11,800 bases of DNA from an uncultured Eubacteriaceae bacterium (GTDB lineage Bacteria > Bacillota > Clostridia > Eubacteriales > UBA1433), in NCBI GenBank assembly GCA_937914785.1, contig CALGIV010000173.1:1-11800 (forward strand). Direction: 5' to 3'. The position numbers were made by a program, and so were the translations under genes. The number at the start of each line of letters is the position of its first letter. Positions within the stretch are counted from its first letter, which is position 1. Of the stretch, positions 1 to 5,442 are shown one piece after another. Below the pieces are notes generated by a model. The model saw nothing but the letters and a program-made list of their open reading frames with translations, was not told the origin of the DNA and ran no database searches.

Positions 1-1101
1 TTTGTCGATTTCATCTAAAAAATCCTGCGTGCTCGGGTTCATCGTCTGCCCACCCTTAATCACGCGGCTGACACCGAGATCAAACAAAATTTGTTCCAGG
101 CCGTCTCCACTGGATACAGAAATAAAAGCATATTTGCTGCGCTCCAGCGGCCGTTCATCGATCTTGTTCGCTTCTTCAACGAGCACATTTTCATGCTGCA
201 GTTTCATATTTTCAATTTTAATATCAATCATCTCGCCGTACGCGACAGCAAAGGAAAGCACCTGTCCCGGATCGTTCGTATGAATATGCGCCTTGATAAT
301 ATCGTCATCACCGATGACGATCATACTGTCGCCTAACGGTGCGATTTTCGTACGCAGTGCCGGCGCATACGACGCGTCCCCCTGTACCATTACTTCCGTA
401 CAGTACATAAACTCAATATCGACCGCCTCGCTCTCCGTACGCTTGACCGTGCTTTCGGATGAAGAAAAGTCCGCTGCCTCCGGCATCGGCTCTCCTTTAA
501 AAGCTGCCAGCATTCCCTGATAAATACAGAGCAGCCCTTTGCCGCCGGCATCTACGACGCCGGCTTCCTTCAGCACCGGCAACATCTCCGGCGTCATAGC
601 AAGCGCCTGTTCACCGCTTTGAAGGACGCCTTCAAAAAAGCCGACAATTGAATCGTACTTCTTAAAATTTGCCGAAGCAAAATCTCCCATCTTACGGGCA
701 ACCGTTAAAATCGTGCCCTCAGTAGGTTTCATCACAGCTTTATAAGCCATATTACTGGAAGTGATAAAACAATTTGCCAGCTGAGCGATGTTTAACGTAT
801 TGCGGTCTTTACACGCATCCGAAAACCCGCGAAACAACTGAGACAAGATCACGCCGGAGTTGCCGCGCGCACCCATCAAAGCACCTGTGCTCATCGCCTT
901 GGCGATTGCCTTTACCGTATTTTCATCTGTTTGTTGAGCTTTTTTTGCAGCGGAAGACATCGTCAAAGACATATTTGTCCCAGTATCCCCGTCGGGCACG
1001 GGAAATACGTTCAACCGATTCACTTCTTCCTTATTTGCCTCCAAAAAAGCAGCAGCATACATCACGGCATTTTTCAATGCCACGCCATCTATCGTTTTCA
1101 T
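1..1101 (-). CDS. fakA: Fatty acid kinase catalytic subunit FakA (DhaL-type, YloV family), C-terminus outside window
   Basis: Reading the minus strand from the ATG at 1101 gives an uninterrupted 367-codon frame running off the left edge. The N-terminal DhaL-like kinase domain has NVFPVPDGDTGTNM, with Asp37, Asp39 and Asn43 as the expected Mg-ATP ligands, and later GARGNSGVILSQ. The middle domain has FMYCTEV and AHIHTNDPG, the Cys and His-x-His region known in FakA as a Zn site. Family members are about 550 residues, so roughly the last third (DegV-like C-terminal region) is missing. FakA phosphorylates fatty acids bound to FakB proteins, feeding exogenous or recycled acyl chains into phospholipid synthesis in the cytoplasm. 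The start is supported by AAAGGTG six bases upstream. It lies 15 bp after the asp23 stop, so the two are almost certainly one operon, as with yloU-yloV in Bacillus. Identification is firm; the fatty-acid role rests on the family. Confidence 0.95.
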   Translation of the reverse strand, partial: MKTIDGVALKNAVMYAAAFLEANKEEVNRLNVFPVPDGDTGTNMSLTMSSAAKKAQQTDENTVKAIAKAMSTGALMGARGNSGVILSQLFRGFSDACKDRNTLNIAQLANCFITSSNMAYKAVMKPTEGTILTVARKMGDFASANFKKYDSIVGFFEGVLQSGEQALAMTPEMLPVLKEAGVVDAGGKGLLCIYQGMLAAFKGEPMPEAADFSSSESTVKRTESEAVDIEFMYCTEVMVQGDASYAPALRTKIAPLGDSMIVIGDDDIIKAHIHTNDPGQVLSFAVAYGEMIDIKIENMKLQHENVLVEEANKIDERPLERSKYAFISVSSGDGLEQILFDLGVSRVIKGGQTMNPSTQDFLDEIDK

Positions 1102-1116
1102 CTCATTCACCTTTTG

Positions 1117-1467
1117 TTACAAACGAACACTTTCTACATAAACATTTATTCTTTTAACTTTTACGCCGGTAGCCAGTTCAACACTGTACTTGACGCGCTC
1201 AACCACGTTTTCGGCAACTGTCTGGATTCGCAAACCAAATTCAAAAACAACATATAAGTTAATTTCGATTCCACCTTCGATTTCCCTTACGAGCACACCG
1301 CGCGCACCTTGTTCGCCACGAAAAAGCTCCGTGAGATTCGGCGCACCCAACCTGCTTACCATCCCAACCAAACCATAGCATTCGCCGGCAGCCATTGCAG
1401 CCACTTTGGCAATGACGCGTTTTGATATCTTAATTGCGCCATAACTGTTATTGACATTTAAATACAT
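1117..1467 (-). CDS. Asp23/Gls24 family envelope stress response protein (YloU-like)
   Basis: This 116-residue protein fits the Asp23/Gls24 (DUF322) family: an opening stretch YGAIKISKRVIAKVAAMAAGE, then GLVGMVSRLG, and a C-terminal half with VVFEFGLRIQTVAENVVERVKYSVELATG. No signal peptide or membrane helix is visible, so it is cytoplasmic. Family members act at the membrane face in envelope stress and, next to fakA, are constantly co-inherited with fatty acid kinase, though the molecular role is not settled. I chose the ATG at 1467 rather than the in-frame ATG at 1473 because the AAGGGGGG ribosome site (1483-1476) is eight bases from the former and only two from the latter. A TTGATA / 17 bp / TAAAAT promoter lies just upstream. 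It is the first gene of the operon with fakA and is divergent from rpmB. Confidence 0.92.
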   Translation of the reverse strand: MYLNVNNSYGAIKISKRVIAKVAAMAAGECYGLVGMVSRLGAPNLTELFRGEQGARGVLVREIEGGIEINLYVVFEFGLRIQTVAENVVERVKYSVELATGVKVKRINVYVESVRL

Positions 1468-1492
1468 GGCCATATCCCCCCTTATTCAAAAT

Positions 1493-1521
1493 ATTTTAGT
1501 ATAAAAACAAAAAATTATCAA
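1493..1521 (-). promoter_or_regulatory. Promoter of the asp23-fakA operon
   Basis: On the minus strand TTGATA (1521-1516) and TAAAAT (1498-1493) are separated by exactly 17 bp. Transcription would begin near 1486, giving a very short leader that starts just upstream of the ribosome binding site at 1483-1476. Its -35 sits only 7 bp from the -35 of the distal rpmB promoter on the other strand. Confidence 0.6.
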
Positions 1522-1528
1522 GTTAAGT

Positions 1529-1558
1529 TTGACTTTTTTCTTTTCTAATGTATATTAT
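1529..1558 (+). promoter_or_regulatory. Distal rpmB promoter
   Basis: TTGACT at 1529-1534 is followed by TATATT (1551-1556, 16 bp spacing) or the overlapping TATTAT (1553-1558, 18 bp spacing). A start near 1563 would give a leader of about 95 nt before rpmB. It is arranged back to back with the asp23 promoter. Confidence 0.5.
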
Positions 1559-1592
1559 AACAAATAAAACTCATTCCCACACAAAAAATAAT

Positions 1593-1621
1593 TTGCTATT
1601 TTATTTTTACGATGGTATAAT
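1593..1621 (+). promoter_or_regulatory. Proximal rpmB promoter
   Basis: TTGCTA at 1593-1598 and a perfect TATAAT at 1616-1621 are spaced 17 bp apart. Transcription would start near 1628, about 30 nt before the rpmB ATG. This is the better match of the two rpmB promoter candidates. Confidence 0.65.
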
Positions 1622-1657
1622 GATTGAGCTTTTCCAGTTTAAGAGGAGGTGTTAACG

Positions 1658-1846
1658 ATGGCGAAAGAATGTTATGTTTGTGCAAAAAAACCGATCAGCG
1701 GCAATACGGTCAGCCATTCCAACCGACACACGCGTAGAGTATGGAAACCAAATTTAAGAAAAGTTAGTATTGTTGAAAATGGAACGCCAAAAAAAGTAAA
1801 CGTGTGTACACGCTGCTTACGTTCCGATAAAGTGCAGCGTGCATAA
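1658..1846 (+). CDS. rpmB: 50S ribosomal protein L28
   Basis: The product is a 62-residue basic protein beginning MAKECYVCAKKPISGN and ending CTRCLRSDKVQRA, which is clearly bacterial L28. It has the zinc-ribbon (C+) form with Cys5, Cys8, Cys50 and Cys53. It is a structural component of the large ribosomal subunit. The start is the ATG at 1658, eight bases after AGGAGG (1644-1649); the in-frame GTG at 1649 overlaps that ribosome site and is not the start. The gene has its own promoters and is followed by an intrinsic terminator, so it is monocistronic. Placement divergent to asp23-fakA matches the order seen in other Bacillota. All four cysteines being present suggests a zinc-dependent copy, whereas some bacteria carry an extra zinc-free paralogue. 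Confidence 0.98.
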   Translation: MAKECYVCAKKPISGNTVSHSNRHTRRVWKPNLRKVSIVENGTPKKVNVCTRCLRSDKVQRA

Positions 1847-1876
1847 TGAAAAATATGAATAGATTTGGGTAAAAAG

Positions 1877-1904
1877 CAGATGTTACGATAATATCTGTTT
1901 TTTT
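1877..1904. terminator. Bidirectional intrinsic terminator between rpmB and the convergent small gene
   Basis: CAGATGTTA (1877-1885) pairs with TAATATCTG (1889-1897) with one G-U pair and a CGA loop, followed by seven T (1898-1904). On the other strand the run of A at 1871-1875 supplies a U-tract, so it can also end the minus-strand gene whose stop codon abuts it. Confidence 0.8.
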
Positions 1905-2067
1905 ATCGCTTAAAAAAGTTACGATATCCTCTGCAAACGATCAAATAATAAATGCAGGGAATCGCGGCGATGATCAGGCAAACATACCACAGCCATTTCG
2001 GCAGTGCGATAATCAGCAGGATGCCAATAATGATGCAAACGAAGATTTCAAACGTATATCTTTTCAT
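1903..2067 (-). CDS. Small two-helix membrane protein, unknown function
   Basis: From the ATG at 2067 this encodes 54 residues: a short charged start (MKRYTFE), a hydrophobic segment at about 8-24, a turn with Pro-Lys-Trp, a second hydrophobic segment at about 28-44 (WYVCLIIAAIPCIYYLIV), and a basic tail CRGYRNFFKR. The positive-inside rule suggests both ends face the cytoplasm. The frame extends upstream to a TTG at 2118, but the ATG is preferred because the protein then begins right before the first helix; AAGGA lies about 11 bases upstream, a weak ribosome site. I do not recognise the family. The size and hairpin layout recall small DUF2273-type proteins associated with Asp23 proteins, but I see no convincing motif. 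It may be co-transcribed with the glycosylase gene 77 bp upstream. That it is a gene at all rests on the coherent membrane pattern and the terminator at its stop. Confidence 0.55.
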   Translation of the reverse strand: MKRYTFEIFVCIIIGILLIIALPKWLWYVCLIIAAIPCIYYLIVCRGYRNFFKR

Positions 2068-2144
2068 TTTCTCTATTTTCCTTATCGCCGGATGTATCCT
2101 ATTATCATGGTATTTCAATTAAAAAAATATGTGCAGTATTTTTA

Positions 2145-2654
2145 TCATAAAAATTCTTTGATAACGCTGTAAGCTTTCAGCAACTCTTCATAAGTATAAT
2201 TTGCGCGGTTCGCCGGGCTGGTTGAGGGCAGATACGTCGCTTGAAGGCCAACCTTGTCATAACACAGCTGTTCATAATACTTATCCGCAGCCTTGCCTGT
2301 CGTAAAGATCTTTTTGATCTGCGCCGCGTTGACGACAGAAGCAATGTCGTTGGCAACCGGATTTTTAATGCTGGCATCTGAAGAGCCCGTAATCTCACAG
2401 GAGGCCAACACGTCCCAAATTGCGACGTCATTCTCTAATAGAAGCTGTGCTTTCTCTTCCGGGCTTTTCGGTAGCGGTGATGCAAAAAGTTCGGCCAATA
2501 TGGGCCAAAAGAGATTTTGTGGATGAGAATAGTAAAATTTATTTTCCAAAGATTTTACAGAAGCGATCGTCCCCAGAATCAAAACCTTGCTTGTCGGACT
2601 GTAAACCGGTGCAAAGATGTGCTCACGAAAAGCGTGTTCATAACGTTTCATCAT
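2145..2654 (-). CDS. DNA-deoxyinosine (hypoxanthine) glycosylase, UDG superfamily
   Basis: The protein (169 residues from the ATG at 2654) has the hallmarks of the hypoxanthine-DNA glycosylase branch (family 6) of the uracil-DNA glycosylase superfamily: a motif-1-like GTIAS at 28-32, the FYYSHPQNLFWPIL stretch at 40-53, IWDVLASCEITGSSDASI in the middle, and a C-terminal LPSTSPANR at 142-150. Enzymes of this group remove hypoxanthine arising from adenine deamination, starting base excision repair. Full length for the family. The longer in-frame start at 2669 is unlikely: its first codons contain GGAAGG (2666-2661), which is a good ribosome site six bases from the ATG at 2654. A second ATG follows immediately at 2651. 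A candidate promoter lies at 2683-2711. It shares its strand with the small membrane gene downstream; no terminator is evident between them. G/T-mismatch (MUG-like) activity is the main alternative. Confidence 0.88.
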   Translation of the reverse strand: MMKRYEHAFREHIFAPVYSPTSKVLILGTIASVKSLENKFYYSHPQNLFWPILAELFASPLPKSPEEKAQLLLENDVAIWDVLASCEITGSSDASIKNPVANDIASVVNAAQIKKIFTTGKAADKYYEQLCYDKVGLQATYLPSTSPANRANYTYEELLKAYSVIKEFL

Positions 2655-2682
2655 CTCAAGCCTTCCCATTTGAAATTATATT

Positions 2683-2711
2683 ATTGTATCATTTTTTACT
2701 CTTTATGTATA
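2683..2711 (-). promoter_or_regulatory. Candidate promoter of the hypoxanthine-DNA glycosylase gene
   Basis: On the minus strand TATACA (2711-2706) and TACAAT (2688-2683) are 17 bp apart, placing the start near 2676, about 20 nt before the ATG at 2654. The -35 match is only moderate. Confidence 0.45.
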
Positions 2712-2781
2712 GGCCAGACTGCATACTATAAACGAAACGGGCTATGATATCGAGAGGGCTCATTTATTATTCAACGGTAAA

Positions 2782-2810
2782 TTGACTTGAAAAATACACC
2801 GTGATATAAT
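2782..2810 (+). promoter_or_regulatory. Promoter of the 709-residue sulfatase-fold membrane protein gene
   Basis: TTGACT (2782-2787) and TATAAT (2805-2810) are separated by 17 bp, a near-consensus sigma-A promoter. The start near 2817 gives a leader of about 30 nt before the ATG at 2849, with GAGGAAG (2838-2844) as the ribosome site. Confidence 0.75.
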
Positions 2811-2848
2811 GAAGCATCAAAATACAGCGGTGCAACAGAGGAAGTGGT

Positions 2849-4978
2849 ATGAAAAAGAATCTCTCGATAGTCTATTCGTTATCAACGATTATACTGATCT
2901 CATTTTTTCCATTTTTATTATTTTATGGCAGCAACGTTCATGAGATGCGTTTTACGGAGATACTGCCTGTCTATGCGATTTTCTTGATAATCGGCTTAGT
3001 TGTCTACGGCATTTTTGCGTTGATTACAAGAAAAAGTTCTATCGCTGCCATTTGTTCTGTACTGTTTTTGCTGCTCATTTTAAACTACCGCCTGCTTGAA
3101 GACGGAATCAAACAGTTGATTCCATTTATGGGGCAGCTGGCTGTCGCCGTCTTTTTCCTCCTGCTGTTTCTTATAATCTGCATTTTATTGATACTCAAAT
3201 TAAAGAAAAATGCGGCGGACATCCTCTGTAAAATCGTCTCGCTTGTAATGATCGGCCTGGTTGTAATTAACGTCGTGATGATCGCTACGGCGTTGATAAA
3301 AACGCCGGATAATACTATTTCTAACAATGGAGGAGAAGAACCCGGCGACTATCAGGGCGATCGGCCCAATGTTTATATGCTCTTTTTTGATGAGTATTCA
3401 ACACCGGCAGTAATGAAAAAGTATTACGATTACAACAACGATGCATTTTACCAAAAATTGGAAAAATTAGGATTTACCGTCTCTACGACAAGCTATTCCC
3501 ATTCGATCGATACCTACTACGTTTTAGCCGATATTTTTAATATGAAGTATGATACGACCCGCGGGATGCCCAAAGACGAAAAAATACAAATGATCAACAA
3601 CGGCGATCTGTTTTCTACGGCACGGTCTCTTGGTTACGACATCTATGAGCTGGAGTCGCTGGAGCTGTTTCAATATCCGTCGCTCATTGACGTTAAATTT
3701 GACAACATCAAGGCCGAGGCCATCACCGGCGAGACATCGACCCAACTGCTTTTACAAAAGACCGCTTTATATCCTTTCAGCGACATCATCAGTCAATACC
3801 TCGATAAGCCGCGCATTATTACTGATGGCACGACTACTTACGACGATAACTCGGTAATGCTGGCAATGGATTATCTGTCGGATGCAGCGAACTTCCCTGT
3901 AGATAACGGCTTTGTCGTCGCCTATATATGCTGTCCCCACGTACCCTTTCAGTTCGACCGAGACGGAAACATTGTAGATTGGGCCAATCGGGCCAATTGG
4001 ACAGATCCCAAATATTACCTTGATCAGTATATTTATATTACCGAGCGAATTGAAATCGCTGTAGAAAATATTGTAGCCAATGACCCCAATGCCATTATTA
4101 TTCTGCAATCCGACCACGGCGCAAGAAAGATTACAGAGAATATGCCGGAAGAGGATATGCATAACATTTTAAATGCAGTTTACTGGCAGGGCAAAGAAAT
4201 CCCCGAGATTGCCGGTTACAGCCAGGTTGATACAGCGCGAATTGTGTTATCCAAAACGTTTGGCCTTGATTTACCGCCGATAAAAGATGCCACCACGCAG
4301 CAAATTTCCCTTGAAAAAACCGGCATTAAATATCAGGATCAGTCGAAAAAACGCTATGCTTTGTCTTTATATCCGTCCGATATTCTACGACAATACAGCG
4401 GCAATACTCTAACCTTTACCAACGACGTACAGCTTGAACAGAACATTCAATACTACTGGATAATCCTGGATGAGAACGGCAAGGAATATTTTAAAACTGA
4501 TCTCTCCGACGACAACCGTCTGAGTTACAAATTCGAGGAGAATGGCAAATATTACGCTGTTGCCGGAATCAAACAAATAGATGCGAAATCGCGAATTGAG
4601 AAGATTTTTACTTCCATCGAAGTAAGTGATGCAGGTATTACTATGCACGATGAGGATATGACCTACGGAGTTCTCAAAAAAGCTGAATATACCGTTTCAC
4701 AAAACAGCACCGATTTTACAATCACTTCTAACCTGCCAACTGATACTGCCTTATCCTACCGGTGGCTTGTCTACGATTCAAGTCATAACGCAGTATATAG
4801 CAGCAATTTTGGTCAGGAAACTACCTTCACGTACACACCTCCAAAGAAAGGCCGGTATATCATCCACATTCAGATTCAGTATAAAAATGGACGGTATGAA
4901 GAAAGCGACGAACTTGGCGTCGCAGCCATTCGATATCATTCTTCTTCAGACACCTTTGAAATTGTAAAAATCGAATAA
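2849..4978 (+). CDS. Membrane-anchored sulfatase/LTA-synthase-fold hydrolase or transferase with two C-terminal beta-sandwich-like modules
   Basis: This 709-residue protein has about five N-terminal membrane helices (roughly 8-26, 38-60, 64-80, 93-118, 125-148), then an extracytoplasmic domain of the alkaline phosphatase/sulfatase superfamily. Visible hallmarks are NVYMLFFDEYSTP, where Asp181 would bind metal and Ser184 or Thr185 is the likely nucleophile; an LADIFNMKY stretch; CPHVPFQFDRDGN with His364; and IILQSDHGARK with the metal ligands Asp422 and His423. This layout is that of LTA synthase-like or phosphoethanolamine-transferase-like enzymes acting on envelope polymers outside the membrane. 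After about residue 500 come two similar modules (about 515-600 and 615-695), each with a YYW or YRW strand, a DxxG/SxxN turn and a GKYY or GRYI strand, resembling Y_Y_Y or Ig-like beta sandwiches. It has its own strong promoter, no operon partners and no clear terminator. The substrate cannot be named from sequence. Confidence 0.82.
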   Translation: MKKNLSIVYSLSTIILISFFPFLLFYGSNVHEMRFTEILPVYAIFLIIGLVVYGIFALITRKSSIAAICSVLFLLLILNYRLLEDGIKQLIPFMGQLAVAVFFLLLFLIICILLILKLKKNAADILCKIVSLVMIGLVVINVVMIATALIKTPDNTISNNGGEEPGDYQGDRPNVYMLFFDEYSTPAVMKKYYDYNNDAFYQKLEKLGFTVSTTSYSHSIDTYYVLADIFNMKYDTTRGMPKDEKIQMINNGDLFSTARSLGYDIYELESLELFQYPSLIDVKFDNIKAEAITGETSTQLLLQKTALYPFSDIISQYLDKPRIITDGTTTYDDNSVMLAMDYLSDAANFPVDNGFVVAYICCPHVPFQFDRDGNIVDWANRANWTDPKYYLDQYIYITERIEIAVENIVANDPNAIIILQSDHGARKITENMPEEDMHNILNAVYWQGKEIPEIAGYSQVDTARIVLSKTFGLDLPPIKDATTQQISLEKTGIKYQDQSKKRYALSLYPSDILRQYSGNTLTFTNDVQLEQNIQYYWIILDENGKEYFKTDLSDDNRLSYKFEENGKYYAVAGIKQIDAKSRIEKIFTSIEVSDAGITMHDEDMTYGVLKKAEYTVSQNSTDFTITSNLPTDTALSYRWLVYDSSHNAVYSSNFGQETTFTYTPPKKGRYIIHIQIQYKNGRYEESDELGVAAIRYHSSSDTFEIVKIE

Positions 4979-5109
4979 ACGACACACGATATTTCAACAG
5001 AAATAATTCACACGTTTCGTTTGCATAAATTCAACTCGAAATCCGCCATTATCCTTAAAAACAACTGTTTCTGTCATCAATGGCCTCTTTACGTAATATG
5101 ATAAAGGGG
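4979..5109. other. Intergenic region with no recognised gene or terminator
   Basis: Between the sulfatase-fold gene and the glmS promoter there is no ORF with a ribosome site and no hairpin followed by a T-run. A weak 6-bp inverted repeat (AAACGA at 4977-4982, TCGTTT at 5017-5022) is too poor to call a terminator, so some read-through toward glmS is possible. Confidence 0.5.
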
Positions 5110-5137
5110 TTGCTTTTTTTTTCGACTATGCTATAAT
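5110..5137 (+). promoter_or_regulatory. glmS promoter
   Basis: TTGCTT (5110-5115) and a perfect TATAAT (5132-5137) are 16 bp apart; the spacer begins with a run of nine T (5114-5122). Transcription would start near 5143, giving a 300-nt leader that contains the ribozyme. Confidence 0.7.
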
Positions 5138-5215
5138 GTATACAAATTGTAACAAAAGGAGGACTTCTTAACGTTACTGTCAACTGAATAATTAAAATGA
5201 TCAGCAATGATTATA

Positions 5216-5349
5216 GCGCCAGAACTCATTTATTGAGTTGACGAGGATCGGAGTTATCGAAAAATTCGGCGGATGCTCCGAAGGTTTTCATAAACCTTAA
5301 GATAACGGCTTTACAAAACTTACAGGCGACTGCGAGGACAAAAAAAGCC
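5216..5349 (+). ncRNA. glmS ribozyme: glmS ribozyme (glucosamine-6-phosphate-activated self-cleaving riboswitch)
   Basis: The sequence carries the conserved glmS catalytic core in the 5' leader of glmS. AGCGCC at 5215-5220 holds the predicted scissile bond between A5215 and G5216. A stem AACTCA (5223-5228) / TGAGTT (5234-5239) follows, then GACGAGG. TCGGAG (5248-5253) pairs with CTCCGA (5276-5281), enclosing TCGGCGGATG (5266-5275), whose GGCG can pair with the substrate GCGCC. GTTATC (5253-5258) pairs with GATAAC (5301-5306), with a hairpin AAGGTTT / AAACCTT (5281-5298) between them. GGCTTT (5307-5312) pairs with AAAGCC (5344-5349) and encloses the conserved ACAGGCGACTG. Known members bind glucosamine-6-phosphate as a cofactor, cleave the transcript and so lower GlmS synthesis. 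All core elements appear intact, so I expect it to be active. Confidence 0.95.
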
Positions 5350-5389
5350 TACGTGTATTTGTGTGCAAATTAAGAATAACGCATACTTG

Positions 5390-5411
5390 CCGCGTAAAAG
5401 CGGTTTTTTTT
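5390..5411 (+). terminator. Terminator-like hairpin between the glmS ribozyme and the glmS start codon
   Basis: CCGC (5390-5393) pairs with GCGG (5400-5403) around a GTAAAA loop, extendable by one G-U pair at 5389/5404, and is followed by eight T (5404-5411). The stem is short, so termination would probably be partial. It lies 40 nt after the ribozyme and 31 nt before the ATG. An alternative pairing ACGC (5379-5382) with GCGT (5392-5395) would break the stem. Confidence 0.55.
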
Positions 5412-5442
5412 ATTGGTTTATTTTTTAGGAGGATAAAAAGAT

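Noticed and set aside
774..1257. Overlapping plus-strand frames of 127 and 108 codons
   Set aside because: They lie opposite fakA and asp23, whose products are recognisable on the minus strand, and have no ribosome site or family-like composition.
3981..3998. Tandem GGGCCAAT repeat
   Set aside because: Two 9-base units inside a coding frame, giving WANRAN; too short and in frame to be more than chance.
5197..5241. 14-residue upstream ORF spanning the glmS ribozyme cleavage site
   Set aside because: No ribosome binding site at a usable distance (the AGGAGG is about 34 bases upstream), and the sequence is fully explained by ribozyme constraints.
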